Assembly: GCF_902153245.2 (NCBI RefSeq) | Contig: NZ_CABFWF030000012.1 | Coordinates: 126,501-190,500, forward strand | Reading direction: 5' to 3' | Length of the DNA stretch: 64,000 nt | Source: Pseudorhizobium endolithicum | Lineage (GTDB): Bacteria > Pseudomonadota > Alphaproteobacteria > Rhizobiales > Rhizobiaceae | In this document: positions 39,017 to 48,165 of the stretch, piece by piece | Position numbering within the stretch: the stretch's first letter is position 1 | Layout: every line of letters starts with the position of its first letter | The notes under the pieces: generated by a model | Database searches by the model: none | Told to the model about the DNA's origin: nothing | The model's input: only the letters and a program-made list of their open reading frames with translations | Program-made: the position numbers and the translations under genes

Positions 39017-40903
39017 ATGGGAAATATGCCCGGCATTCTCTATGATCGTGCGGGCCTGCCTGGAGGAGCCGAATACTTGCGACGCCGTACCCTTGTCTCA
39101 GCTGTGCTTTTTGTTCTGCTCGCAGTCGCCGCCGTTGTGGGAGGCGGAGAGATCGCAGCGCGCCGGTACATGGAGGAGACCGCCGCCCAGGCTCGCACCA
39201 CGCTTCGTCTTGCCGTCTCCGCGCTGGAGGGGCACCTGAAGCGATACGAGGCGCTGCCCGCCCTCATCGCCGACCAGACGCTCGTCGAGGAACTGGTACA
39301 GCAGCCGCATGACGAACAGCTCAGGGCTCAGACCAATGCCTATCTGAAGGAGATCAACAGCCTTCTCACCTCTTCCGACATCTATGTCATGACGCCGGAT
39401 GGCGAGACGATCGCCGCGAGCAATTACGACGGGCCCCTGAGCTTCGTCGGCGAAAACTTCAGCTATCGCCCCTATTTCCAGGACGCTGCATCCGGAAAGC
39501 AATCTCGATTCTACGCCCTGGGCACGACCTCCCTGAAGAGGGGCTACTATTTCGGCTCGCCCATCAGGGTGAATGGGGATGTACGCGGCGTGATCGTCTT
39601 CAAGGTCGACATCGACGGGATCGAGCGTTCCTGGACAGGTGGCGAGAGCCGTATCTTCGTCTCCGATCCGGAAGGCATCATCTTCATGACGGGATCGCCC
39701 GAATGGCTCTATTCGACGATCGAACCGCTGACGCCGGAGCGCCTGGCGCGAACGGAAGCCTCCCGCCGCTATGCGGACGCCTGGCTTCGGGAACTGCCGG
39801 TGAGGCGCGGCAGCTATGCCGGCCATGACAGCATGCTCATCTCTCAGAACGCCACCGAGCGCGAGTATCTCGTCGTTTCGGCCCCGATGCCGGACGCCGG
39901 CTGGACCGTCAATGTCCTCATGGACACGGGAACGGTGCGGGCGCAGACGCAGACGACAATGGCGGCCATTTTCCTTTTCCTCTGCCTCGCGGGGCTTTTC
40001 CTGGCGATCATCCTGCAGCGCCGGGCGCGTCTCAACGAGCGCATCCAGTTGCAAGCGGAGGCCCGCAACGAACTGGAACGGCGGGTTGCGGAACGCACGG
40101 CCGATCTCGCGCGGGTCAACAGCCGGATCGAGAAGGAGATCGCCGAGCGCCGGCTGACCGAGAAGCGTCTGCGCCAGACCCAGGCCGACCTTATCCAGGC
40201 CGGCAAGCTGGCCGGGCTCGGCCAGATGTCGGCCGCCCTTTCGCACGAGTTCAATCAGCCGCTCGCTGCCGCGAAGACCTATGCGGAGAGCGCTGCAGTG
40301 CTGATCGAACGCGGGCGGACGGAGGAGGCGAGCGACAACGTCCGGCGCATCTCGGCGCTGATCGACCGGATGGCGTCGATCAGCCGCCACCTTCGCAATT
40401 TCGCCCGCAAGCCGAACGAGAAGCTGGGCCCGGTGGCGCTCGACGAGGTGGTGCGCGATACGATGGAGATCGTGGCGGCCCGCCTCAATGCAGCCGATGC
40501 CAGGATCGAGGTGGAGCTCGACGAGCACCTGCCGCAGGTGAGGGCAGGCACGGTTCGGCTGCAGCAGGTTCTGGTCAACATCATCACCAATGCCGCAGAT
40601 GCCGTGGAAGGGCTCGAGAACCGCGTCATAACGCTTTCGGCGAACCGGAACGGTGCCAAGGTCGAAGTGCTCGTCCGCGACCGTGGCCCAGGGGTTGCCT
40701 CCGCCATCCGGGAGCGGATATTCGACCCATTCTTCACCACCAAGGGAGTGGGGCGGGGCTTGGGTCTCGGACTTTCCATCTCCTACACCATCGTCAAGGA
40801 TTTCGGCGGCAACCTGACGGTTGCGGATCATCCCGAAGGAGGAGCGGTCTTCCGCATCGAGCTGGATGCGGCGTCCGAATCGACGCTGGAGGCAGCCGAA
40901 TGA
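39017..40903 (+). CDS. DctB-like sensor histidine kinase
   Basis: Membrane-bound kinase of 628 residues. Membrane helix at about 25-44, periplasmic double-Cache sensor to about 312 (YFGSPIRVNGDVRGVIVFK is typical), second helix at 315-333, coiled coil, HisKA with phospho-acceptor His410 (ALSHEFNQPLAAAKTYAE), and ATPase domain with NIITNAADAV, DRGPGVA, FDPFFTTKG and GLGLGLSI. It overlaps the regulator gene (ATGA) and precedes tctCBA, so it probably senses the tricarboxylate or related organic acid. DctB itself senses C4-dicarboxylates. Confidence 0.9.
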   Translation: MGNMPGILYDRAGLPGGAEYLRRRTLVSAVLFVLLAVAAVVGGGEIAARRYMEETAAQARTTLRLAVSALEGHLKRYEALPALIADQTLVEELVQQPHDEQLRAQTNAYLKEINSLLTSSDIYVMTPDGETIAASNYDGPLSFVGENFSYRPYFQDAASGKQSRFYALGTTSLKRGYYFGSPIRVNGDVRGVIVFKVDIDGIERSWTGGESRIFVSDPEGIIFMTGSPEWLYSTIEPLTPERLARTEASRRYADAWLRELPVRRGSYAGHDSMLISQNATEREYLVVSAPMPDAGWTVNVLMDTGTVRAQTQTTMAAIFLFLCLAGLFLAIILQRRARLNERIQLQAEARNELERRVAERTADLARVNSRIEKEIAERRLTEKRLRQTQADLIQAGKLAGLGQMSAALSHEFNQPLAAAKTYAESAAVLIERGRTEEASDNVRRISALIDRMASISRHLRNFARKPNEKLGPVALDEVVRDTMEIVAARLNAADARIEVELDEHLPQVRAGTVRLQQVLVNIITNAADAVEGLENRVITLSANRNGAKVEVLVRDRGPGVASAIRERIFDPFFTTKGVGRGLGLGLSISYTIVKDFGGNLTVADHPEGGAVFRIELDAASESTLEAAE

Positions 40904-42273
40904 CCGAGCAGCGGGTTCTTCTGGTTGACGACGAGGAGGAACTGCGCCGTTCGACGGCGCAGGCGCTCGGGCTGTCGGGACTTTCTGTGCAGGCTTTTGC
41001 AAGCGCCGACCAGGTGCTGGAACTCATCGGCTACAGCTTCGACGGCGTTGTCGTGACCGACATCCGCATGCCTGGCATGGACGGCATGACGCTCCTGCAC
41101 CGCATCCGCGAGCTCGATGCAGAGATCCCGGTGATCCTCGTGACGGGGCATGGGGACGTGCAACTGGCGGTGAAGGCGATGCGGGAGGGCGCATATGATT
41201 TCCTGGAGAAGCCGTTCACGCCGCAGCATCTTGCCGGCATCATCCGTCGTGCGCTGGACCGGCGCGGGCTGGTCCTCGAGAACCGGCGTCTGCGGGCCGT
41301 TGCGGGCAAACGCGACGATCTGGAGACGCGCCTGCCGGGGCGCACGCAGGTCATGGTCGATCTGCGCTATCGCATCCGGGCCATCGGTGCCACCGATGCG
41401 GATACGCTGATCATCGGAGATACGGGTGCAGGCAAGGAGGTCGTGGCGCGCGCAGTGCACGACATCAGCCCTCGGGCCAACCGCCCCTTCATTGCCATCA
41501 ACTGTGCCGCGCTTCCGCAGAACCTCATCGAAAGCGAGCTCTTCGGCCACGAGGCCGGCGCCTTCCCGGGCGCCATTCGCGCCCGCTACGGCAAGTTCGA
41601 GCATGGCCGGGGCGGCACGATCCTCCTGGACGAAATCGGGTCCCTGCCGTTCGACCTGCAGGCGAAGTTCCTGCGCGTGTTGCAGGAGCGGGTCATCACC
41701 CGGTTAGGTTCCAACGAGGTCGTGCCCCTCGACGTCCGCTTCGTCGCCACCAGCAAGGTCGATCTGGCCGCCGAGGTGGCGGCGGGGCGCTTCCGCGCCG
41801 ACCTGCTCTACCGGCTGAACGTTGCGACCATTCATGTGCCGTCGCTGGAGCAAAGGCGAGCGGACATACCGCTTCTTTTCCTGCAACTGGTCCGCGAGGC
41901 GGCTGCCCGCTACGGACGTGAGGATCCGCAAGTGCCGCCGGACGTGATTTCCGCGATCGCCCAGCGCGACTGGCCGGGCAATGTCCGGGAACTGCGCAAT
42001 GCCGCGGACCGCCTCGTGCTCGGCCTGGAAGCCGGGCCGGGCGAGGCGGGTACAGGTCCGCGGGAGGGAGCCGGGCGCCTGGCGGACAAGGTCGCCGCCT
42101 TCGAGCGCAGCATCATCGCCGGGGCCATCGCCGCTCACGGCGGAGCGTTGAGGCCCGTCTACGAAGCGCTCGGCATCTCCCGCAAGACGCTCTACGAGAA
42201 GATGCAGAAATACGGATTGGACAAGCGGATGCTGGGTCCGGACCATATCCTTTACGAGGATCAGGACGGGTAG
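40900..42273 (+). CDS. DctD-like NtrC-family response regulator (GAFPGA variant)
   Basis: Regulator of 457 residues. Receiver domain with Asp54 (VVTDIRMPGMDG) and Lys104; AAA+ domain with Walker A GDTGAGKE at 173-180 and Walker B GGTILLDEIG; C-terminal Fis-type helix-turn-helix VYEALGISRKTLYEKM. The sigma-54 contact loop reads GAFPGA (220-225) instead of GAFTGA. The threonine is the key sigma-54 contact in studied members, so this protein may be altered in activation or belong to a divergent clade. It presumably controls tctCBA. Confidence 0.9.
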   Translation: MTEQRVLLVDDEEELRRSTAQALGLSGLSVQAFASADQVLELIGYSFDGVVVTDIRMPGMDGMTLLHRIRELDAEIPVILVTGHGDVQLAVKAMREGAYDFLEKPFTPQHLAGIIRRALDRRGLVLENRRLRAVAGKRDDLETRLPGRTQVMVDLRYRIRAIGATDADTLIIGDTGAGKEVVARAVHDISPRANRPFIAINCAALPQNLIESELFGHEAGAFPGAIRARYGKFEHGRGGTILLDEIGSLPFDLQAKFLRVLQERVITRLGSNEVVPLDVRFVATSKVDLAAEVAAGRFRADLLYRLNVATIHVPSLEQRRADIPLLFLQLVREAAARYGREDPQVPPDVISAIAQRDWPGNVRELRNAADRLVLGLEAGPGEAGTGPREGAGRLADKVAAFERSIIAGAIAAHGGALRPVYEALGISRKTLYEKMQKYGLDKRMLGPDHILYEDQDG

Positions 42274-42286
42274 TTCTCGAATGGTA

Positions 42287-42335
42287 TGGGTGGATTCCCA
42301 CACATGCCCGGCGCCGTTGTTTCCGAATCCACCCA
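42287..42335. promoter_or_regulatory. Paired inverted operator-like sites upstream of tctC
   Basis: TGGGTGGATTC at 42287-42297 and its exact reverse complement GAATCCACCCA at 42325-42335 lie with centres 38 bases apart. They sit 133-181 bases before the tctC start, a typical distance for an upstream activator of the NtrC family. Binding by the adjacent DctD-like protein is inference. Confidence 0.5.
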
Positions 42336-42373
42336 ATTCCCGGCTCAAAGCTGAAAATTCTACTGCCGAACAA

Positions 42374-42390
42374 TGGCACAAACGATTGCT
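42374..42390 (+). promoter_or_regulatory. Imperfect sigma-54 -24/-12 promoter candidate for tctC
   Basis: TGGCAC at 42374-42379 and TTGCT at 42386-42390 match the two boxes, but the spacer is six bases instead of five. One extra base is known to hurt sigma-54 promoters, so the call is weak. The predicted start would be near 42402. Confidence 0.3.
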
Positions 42391-42467
42391 TCGGACCCTG
42401 AGGGGGCAACAAGGTCCGGTCAGGCCGGCCTTGAGGAGCAGTGTCGGCTGGATTTTGGAGGATCCCA

Positions 42468-43451
42468 ATGAAAATCATGAACGCCATTCTTGGCGCGACG
42501 GCGATCGCTGCCGTCTCTCTTTTCGCTGCAACCGCCGGGGCACAAACCTATCCGGAGCGCACCATCACTATGGTGGTGCCGTTCTCCGCGGGCGGTCCAA
42601 CCGATACCGTCGCCCGGCTCGTTGCCGAATCCATGTCCAAGGACCTCGGCCAGCAGGTGCTCGTCGAGAACGTCGGCGGCGCCGGCGGCACCCTGGGTGC
42701 GGCTCGTGTCGCGAATGCCGAAGCAGACGGCTATACCGTGCTTCTGCACCATATCGGCATGGCAACCAGCGCCACGCTCTACCGTAAACTGCCCTACGAC
42801 ACCTTGAACGCGTTCGAATATGTCGGCCTCGTCACCGAGGTGCCGATGACGATCGTTGCCCGCAAGGACCTCGAACCGACGGACCTGAAGGGGCTCATCG
42901 AATACGCCAAGGCCAACAAGGATACGGTGACCGTGGCGAACGCCGGCATCGGCGCGGCCTCCCACCTGTGCGGCATGCTGTTCATGAGCGCGATCGAAAC
43001 GCCGCTCGTGACGGTTCCCTACAAGGGTACCGGTCCGGCGATGACGGATCTGCTCGGCGGGCAGGTCGACATCATGTGCGACCAGACGACCAATACGACC
43101 AAGCAGATCCAGGGTGGCACGATCAAGGCCTACGCCGTGACGTCGCCGGAGCGCCTCGACGTGCTCAAGGATATTCCGACGGCAACCGAAGGCGGGCTGG
43201 CCGACTTCCAGGTCGGCATCTGGCACGGGATCTACGCACCCAAGGGCACGCCGGCGGAAGCCGTCGACCGTCTGTCGCAGTCACTCAAGGTCGCGCTGAA
43301 GGATCCGAACGTCGCTGCACGCTTCGCGGAACTCGGCACCGAGCCTTCGCCGGAAGCCGATGCGACGCCGGATGCCCTGAAGGCGAAGCTGGAAAGCGAG
43401 ATCGCCCGCTGGAAGCCGGTGATCGAAGCTGCCGGCGAATACGCCGACTGA
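42468..43451 (+). CDS. tctC: Tripartite tricarboxylate transporter binding protein (TctC)
   Basis: Periplasmic solute-binding protein of the TTT family, 327 residues, with a signal peptide (MKIMNAILGATAIAAVSLFA, cleavage after GAQ-like residues near 26). The family blocks are ITMVVPFSAGGPTDTVARL, VPYKGTGPAMTDLLGG and the C-terminal WKPVIEAAGEYAD. GGAGGATC precedes the ATG. The ligand may be citrate, another carboxylate or an aromatic acid; the family is broad. A stem-loop follows the gene, and tctB and tctA lie downstream. Confidence 0.93.
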   Translation: MKIMNAILGATAIAAVSLFAATAGAQTYPERTITMVVPFSAGGPTDTVARLVAESMSKDLGQQVLVENVGGAGGTLGAARVANAEADGYTVLLHHIGMATSATLYRKLPYDTLNAFEYVGLVTEVPMTIVARKDLEPTDLKGLIEYAKANKDTVTVANAGIGAASHLCGMLFMSAIETPLVTVPYKGTGPAMTDLLGGQVDIMCDQTTNTTKQIQGGTIKAYAVTSPERLDVLKDIPTATEGGLADFQVGIWHGIYAPKGTPAEAVDRLSQSLKVALKDPNVAARFAELGTEPSPEADATPDALKAKLESEIARWKPVIEAAGEYAD

Positions 43452-43474
43452 GTTCAAATCTCCCGCAATTCACG

Positions 43475-43500
43475 CCCTCTCTCCGTTCGCGGGGAGAGGG
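43475..43500 (+). repeat. Intercistronic stem-loop after tctC
   Basis: Ten-base stem (CCCTCTCTCC, loop GTTCGC, GGGGAGAGGG) with one G-T pair, starting 24 bases after the tctC stop. It lacks a T-run. Such hairpins commonly stabilise the upstream binding-protein message relative to the permease genes. Confidence 0.6.
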
Positions 43501-43617
43501 ACGTGCCATGCCCGCCGAATCAGGGGCGGTACTGACCGAACTCCCTATTGTTCGAGCGATATTGCGGTGGCGTGAGGAGCGGCATTACCTGCCTGCTCCA
43601 TCCTCGACGGAGACATC

Positions 43618-44079
43618 ATGAAGTCCCTCAAATTCGACACGACCAACCTCTTGTGCGGTCTGCTGTTCATCGGCCTCGGCCTGTTCTTCGCTTTGCAGTC
43701 GCTTGCGCTGGAACTTGGAACCGCCTTCCGCATGGGCCCCGGCTATTTTCCGTTCGTGCTGGCCTGTGCGCTCATTCTGTTCGGGGCGATCATTCTGATC
43801 CAGTCGGTCCGGGTGGAAGGCGAGCCGATCGGCCATATCGCCTGGCGCGGCATCTTCTTCATTCTACCAGCCCCCGTCTTCTTCGGGCTGACGGTGCGGG
43901 GCCTTGGTTTCGTGCCGGCGCTCTTCCTGACGGCGCTGATCGCGTCCTTCGCTTCCGGCCGGATGCGACCGCTGACTGCCGTCATCCTGGCGGCCGGACT
44001 GACGATCTTCTCCGTGCTGGTCTTCAGCTACGGTCTCGGCTTGCCGTTCCGCCGTTTCGGCCCCTGGCTCGGTCTTTGA
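43618..44079 (+). CDS. tctB: Tripartite tricarboxylate transporter small membrane subunit (TctB)
   Basis: Membrane protein of 153 residues with four hydrophobic segments. The N-terminal LLCGLLFIGLGLFFALQSLAL and FRMGPGYFPFVLAC are the standard TctB opening. It pairs with TctA in the membrane; its mechanistic role is not well defined. It is separated from tctC by 166 bases that include a stem-loop, and from tctA by nine bases. Confidence 0.92.
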   Translation: MKSLKFDTTNLLCGLLFIGLGLFFALQSLALELGTAFRMGPGYFPFVLACALILFGAIILIQSVRVEGEPIGHIAWRGIFFILPAPVFFGLTVRGLGFVPALFLTALIASFASGRMRPLTAVILAAGLTIFSVLVFSYGLGLPFRRFGPWLGL

Positions 44080-44088
44080 GAGGGACAG

Positions 44089-45594
44089 ATGGATTTCTTC
44101 AATAACCTCGCGCTGGGCTTTTCTACCGCCTCATCCTTGGAAAACCTGTTCTTCTGCCTGATCGGGGTACTGCTGGGAACGCTGATCGGCGTCCTGCCGG
44201 GGATCGGCGCCACGGCCACCATCGCCATGCTGCTGCCGATCACCTTCCAGCTGGAGCCCGTCTCTTCACTCATCATGCTGGCCGGCATCTATTACGGTGC
44301 GCAATACGGCGGCTCGACGACCGCCATCCTCATCAACATGCCGGGGGAATCCTCCTCTGCCGTCACCGCCATCGACGGCTACCAGATGGCGAAGAGAGGG
44401 AGGGCAGGGGCAGCTCTGGCAATCGCCGCGCTCGGCTCCTTCTTCGCCGGAACGGTCTCGACGTTCCTCGTCGCCATCTTCGCCCCTCCGCTGACGGAGA
44501 TCGCGCTGCAGTTCGGGGCGGCGGAGTATTTCTCGCTGATGATCGTCGGTCTCGTGTCGTCGATCGCGCTCGCCCACGGCTCCATCATCAAGGCGCTCGC
44601 CATGGTGGCGCTCGGGTTGCTGCTCGGCCTCGTGGGCACCGACATCTACACCGGCACGCCGCGTTTCACGCTCGGCATCCGTGAGTATTCCGACGGGTTG
44701 AACTTCGTTGCCGTTGCCGTCGGCGTCTTCGGTATCGCCGAAATTCTGCGCAACTTGGAAAGCGAGAAGACGCGCTCGCTGCTGATGGCGAAGGTCAGCG
44801 GTCTGCTGCCGACGAAGGACGACTTCCGCCGCATGGTCGGGCCGGTGCTGAGGGGCACCGCCATCGGCTCGGCACTCGGCATCCTGCCGGGCGGCGGTGC
44901 CATCCTTGCCTCCTTCGCTTCCTATACCGTGGAGAAGCGGGTGTCCGACCGGCCGGAGGAATTCGGCCAAGGATCCGTCGCCGGTGTCGCCGGTCCGGAA
45001 TCGGCAAACAATGCCGGTGCCCAGACCTCCTTCATCCCGCTCCTGACCCTCGGCATCCCGGCGAACCCGGTGATGGCGCTGATGATCGGCGCCATGATCA
45101 TCCAGGGCATCGTTCCGGGTCCCAACGTGGCGACGGAGCAGCCGGCATTGTTCTGGGGCATCATCGCCTCCATGTGGATCGGCAATCTGATGCTCGTGGT
45201 ACTGAACCTGCCGCTGATCGGGCTGTGGGTGAAGCTGCTGACCATCCCCTATTACGTGCTCTTCCCGATCATCATGGCCTTCTGCTCGATCGGGGTCTAC
45301 AGCGTGAATTCGAACGTCTACGACCTCTTCGCAGTCGCCTTCTTCGGCTTCATCGGCTACGTGCTGGTCAAGCTGCGCTGCGAGCCGGCGCCGCTGCTGC
45401 TCGGCTTCGTACTCGGGCCGTTGCTCGAAGAGAACCTGCGCCGGGCCATGATCCTGTCGCGGGGCGATCCGAGCACCTTCTTCACGCGCCCGATCAGCGC
45501 CACGCTGCTCTTCATCGCGCTCGTGGTGCTTGTGATCGTCTTCCTGCCCAGCGTGCGCAAGAAACGCGAAGAGGTCTTCCAGGAAGAAGATTGA
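44089..45594 (+). CDS. tctA: Tripartite tricarboxylate transporter large membrane subunit (TctA)
   Basis: Main transport subunit, 501 residues with about 12 membrane segments. It has the duplicated family motif GTLIGVLPGIGATATIAMLLP near the N-terminus and GTAIGSALGILPGGGAILAS in the second half. AGLYYGAQYGGSTTAIL-like and PGESSSAVTAIDGYQMAKRG segments are also characteristic. GAGAGGGACAG precedes the ATG. Transport is driven by an ion gradient. The 3' end shares a 12-bp stem-loop with the convergent lacI-type gene. Confidence 0.95.
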   Translation: MDFFNNLALGFSTASSLENLFFCLIGVLLGTLIGVLPGIGATATIAMLLPITFQLEPVSSLIMLAGIYYGAQYGGSTTAILINMPGESSSAVTAIDGYQMAKRGRAGAALAIAALGSFFAGTVSTFLVAIFAPPLTEIALQFGAAEYFSLMIVGLVSSIALAHGSIIKALAMVALGLLLGLVGTDIYTGTPRFTLGIREYSDGLNFVAVAVGVFGIAEILRNLESEKTRSLLMAKVSGLLPTKDDFRRMVGPVLRGTAIGSALGILPGGGAILASFASYTVEKRVSDRPEEFGQGSVAGVAGPESANNAGAQTSFIPLLTLGIPANPVMALMIGAMIIQGIVPGPNVATEQPALFWGIIASMWIGNLMLVVLNLPLIGLWVKLLTIPYYVLFPIIMAFCSIGVYSVNSNVYDLFAVAFFGFIGYVLVKLRCEPAPLLLGFVLGPLLEENLRRAMILSRGDPSTFFTRPISATLLFIALVVLVIVFLPSVRKKREEVFQEED

Positions 45595-45602
45595 GACAGC
45601 CG

Positions 45603-45636
45603 CTGCAGGCGCTCAGATCGAGTGGAGCGCCTGCAG
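45603..45636. terminator. Stem-loop between convergent tctA and LacI-type gene
   Basis: Perfect 12-bp inverted repeat (CTGCAGGCGCTC at 45603-45614, GAGCGCCTGCAG at 45625-45636) with a 10-base loop. It overlaps the last codons of the LacI-type gene. There is no long T-run, but position and strength suit a bidirectional terminator. Confidence 0.55.
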
Positions 45637-46653
45637 TTCCGAGACCGGTGGCCGCTCGGCTATCCGGCGCAGCAGCAGCCGGCCCATGGTGGCGCCGGCC
45701 TCCGCCAGATCCTCATAAATCGTCTCGACACGCGGCCGGATCTGATCGAACAGGCCTGAGGTCTGCTTCGCCACCAGCATCACGTCGCGACAAAGTTCCA
45801 GTCCGCGATCGGAGGCGGCGGCCATCACCGCCATTGCGGAGACCTCGCCGCCGCAGATGAAACCATCCGGGCGATCCGGCTGCTGCAGCCGTCGATAGAT
45901 CACCTCGCGTATGGCGTCCGACTTGCTGTCGAGGGTCACCTCGGTCGGAATGTCGAAGGGAATGCCCTCTTCCCGAATGGCGGTCATGAAGCCATGGCGC
46001 ATGTGGTGCGCGAAGGTGAACCGATCCGGCGGCAGGACAATGCAGAGCTTGCGGGCGCCTGAGGCGATCAGCTTGCGTGCCGCCTGATAGGCGAAGGCGT
46101 AATTGTCGAAGTCCACGTAGGGATGTGGTGTCGCCAGTTCCGTCCGGCCGTGGCAGATGAAGGGAAAGTCCTTTTCCAGCAGCAGCCTCACGCGCTCGTC
46201 AGAGGGCTCGGTCCGGGTGAAGATGATCCCGTCGGCGAGACGGTTGCGCATGATGTAGCGTACCGGTTCGATTTGCGGCGTATCGGAGAAATGCGGCGTG
46301 ATCACCAGGTGATAGGGTGTCCCGCGCAGGGCTTCCGTCAGGCCGTTGATCATCGAGGTGGCATAGCCCAGAATTTCCTCGTGAGGGTCGAGCACCAGGC
46401 TGATGACATTGGTGCGGCCGGTCCGCAGCCTTTGCGCCGCCCGGTCGGGATGATAGCCGATCTCATCGGCCGCCCTTCGAACGCGAAGGCGCGTTTCAAG
46501 GGCGATCTGCGGAGCATCGGCAAGGGCGCGAGACACGGTCGTGACAGCAAGACCCGTCAGTTCCGCGAGCGTCTTCAGCGTCGGCTTCGTTTCCGATGCC
46601 TGGGCCGCCGTCCCCTCCCGCACGGCGTGCTTCTTGCGTCTGTCGTCAGACAT
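45613..46653 (-). CDS. LacI-family transcriptional regulator
   Basis: Regulator of 346 residues. A disordered lead of about 24 residues precedes the helix-turn-helix TLKTLAELTGLAVTTVSRAL (25-44) and the hinge helix (PDRAAQRLRTGRTNVISLVL). The sugar-binding core follows. It diverges from the sugar ABC operon, and TATCGTTA elements occur in front of both starts, so repression of the operon relieved by its sugar is likely. The ligand is unknown; relatives control alpha-glucoside, trehalose or glucose transport. Confidence 0.9.
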   Translation of the reverse strand: MSDDRRKKHAVREGTAAQASETKPTLKTLAELTGLAVTTVSRALADAPQIALETRLRVRRAADEIGYHPDRAAQRLRTGRTNVISLVLDPHEEILGYATSMINGLTEALRGTPYHLVITPHFSDTPQIEPVRYIMRNRLADGIIFTRTEPSDERVRLLLEKDFPFICHGRTELATPHPYVDFDNYAFAYQAARKLIASGARKLCIVLPPDRFTFAHHMRHGFMTAIREEGIPFDIPTEVTLDSKSDAIREVIYRRLQQPDRPDGFICGGEVSAMAVMAAASDRGLELCRDVMLVAKQTSGLFDQIRPRVETIYEDLAEAGATMGRLLLRRIAERPPVSELQALHSI

Positions 46654-46702
46654 TCATCTGGCCCTCGTCTCCCCGCGCTCCCGCAGCACCGGTGCCAAAT
46701 AT

Positions 46703-46710
46703 ATCGTTAC
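46703..46710. promoter_or_regulatory. Single LacI-type half operator upstream of the regulator gene
   Basis: ATCGTTAC at 46703-46710, 50 bases before the regulator start, resembles the repeated ATCGTTAT elements at 46838-46855. It suggests autoregulation. Confidence 0.4.
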
Positions 46711-46817
46711 AAATGCGTGTGGCAATGTGGCGCGAACCTTTTGTTCTCCCGTGGTGTGATTTCAAAAACAATAGGTTGACGGAATCGAAGGGCTATCGGC
46801 AGCGGTGGTCGTCGGGG

Positions 46818-46855
46818 TTGACATTCCCTCCGCTTGTATCGTTATAAATCGTTAT
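46818..46855 (+). promoter_or_regulatory. Promoter and overlapping operator of the sugar ABC operon
   Basis: TTGACA at 46818-46823 is followed after 18 bases by TTATAA at 46842-46847, a good sigma-70 arrangement. Two direct copies of ATCGTTAT (46838-46845 and 46848-46855), ten bases apart, cover the -10 region. Binding there would block transcription, as expected for LacI control. Confidence 0.6.
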
Positions 46856-46889
46856 CCGGAGAGGAGCCCGGATCTAGAGGGAGATTCTC

Positions 46890-48146
46890 ATGAACATCAG
46901 AACGTTTACGAAGCTGGCCGCCGGCGCCGCCGTCATCGCGCTTACCGCAGGTGCGGCAAAGGCCCAGGAAAGCGTCGAAGTCCTCCATTGGTGGACCTCG
47001 GGCGGAGAGGCCGCAGCGCTCAACGTGCTCAAGGAAAACCTGCAGAAGCAGGGGATTTCCTGGCAAGACATGCCGGTCGCGGGCGGCTCGGGCGTCCAGG
47101 CCATGACGGCCCTTCGCGCCCGTGTCACCTCCGGCGATCCGCCGACGGCCGTCCAGATGCTCGGCTTCGACATCAAGGACTGGGCCGAAATGGGGGTCGT
47201 CGGCAACCTGAACGATCTCGCCAACGAGCAGGGCTGGGACAAGGTCATCCCGGCTGCGCTTCAGGAATTTTCCAAGTATGACGGCGACTGGATCGCTGCG
47301 CCCGTGAACGTCCACTCCACCAACTGGCTGTGGCTGAACAAGGCAGCGCTCGACAAGGCCGGCGGTAAGGCGCCGGAAAACATGGACGAGCTTTTCGCCG
47401 TTCTCGACAAGTTCAAGGAGCAGGGCATCACACCGCTCGCCCATGGCGGTCAGCCGTGGCAGGACGGCACGCTGTGGGAGGCCGTCGTCCTTTCGGTCGG
47501 CGGCATGGATTTCTACAAAAAGGCCGTCATCGACGCCGATGCGGAAGCGCTTTCCAGCGACACGATGCGCAAGGTCTTCGACAACATGTCCAAGCTGCGC
47601 GAGTATTTCGACCCGAACTTCTCCGGCCGCGACTGGAACCTTTCCACCGCGCTGGTGATCGAAGGCAAGGCCGGCGCCCAGCAGATGGGCGACTGGTCGA
47701 AGGGTGAATGGCTGCGCGCGGAAAAGAAGCCCGGCGAGGACTTCGTCTGCATCCGCTTCCCCGGCACGCAAGGTTCCGTGCTCTTCAACTCCGACCAGTT
47801 CGTGATGTTCGACGTCGGCGAGGACAAGCGCAACGCTCAGCTCAAGATGGCTGCTGCGGTCGAGGACCCGGCCTTCCAGATCGCCTTCAACACGGTCAAG
47901 GGCTCGGTCCCGGCCCGCACCGACGTCCCGGACACGGACTTCGACGACTGCGGCAAGAAGGGCATGAAGGACCTGGCCGAAGCCGCTGCAAGCGGCAATC
48001 TTGCAGGCTCGCTCGCGCATGGCCACGCTCAGCCGTCCTCCGTCAAGGAAGCCGTCTTCGACGTCGTCACGCAGCACCTGAACGGCCAGATCACCACCGA
48101 TCAGGCCCTGGAGCGGCTGCCGCAGGCGGTAGCGTCCGCTCAGTAA
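46890..48146 (+). CDS. Sugar ABC transporter substrate-binding protein
   Basis: Family 1 (MalE/UgpB-like) solute-binding protein of 418 residues with a signal peptide ([20 protein letters not shown], cleaved after KAQ). [19 protein letters not shown] at the mature N-terminus and [15 protein letters not shown] are typical of glucose/mannose-binding GtsA-type proteins. The cysteine pair ([15 protein letters not shown]) may form a disulfide. AGAGGGAGA precedes the ATG. Glucose or mannose is the best guess but unproved. A strong stem-loop separates it from the permease genes. Confidence 0.9.
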   Translation: MNIRTFTKLAAGAAVIALTAGAAKAQESVEVLHWWTSGGEAAALNVLKENLQKQGISWQDMPVAGGSGVQAMTALRARVTSGDPPTAVQMLGFDIKDWAEMGVVGNLNDLANEQGWDKVIPAALQEFSKYDGDWIAAPVNVHSTNWLWLNKAALDKAGGKAPENMDELFAVLDKFKEQGITPLAHGGQPWQDGTLWEAVVLSVGGMDFYKKAVIDADAEALSSDTMRKVFDNMSKLREYFDPNFSGRDWNLSTALVIEGKAGAQQMGDWSKGEWLRAEKKPGEDFVCIRFPGTQGSVLFNSDQFVMFDVGEDKRNAQLKMAAAVEDPAFQIAFNTVKGSVPARTDVPDTDFDDCGKKGMKDLAEAAASGNLAGSLAHGHAQPSSVKEAVFDVVTQHLNGQITTDQALERLPQAVASAQ

Positions 48147-48165
48147 CCGCAACGCGATACGCAAC

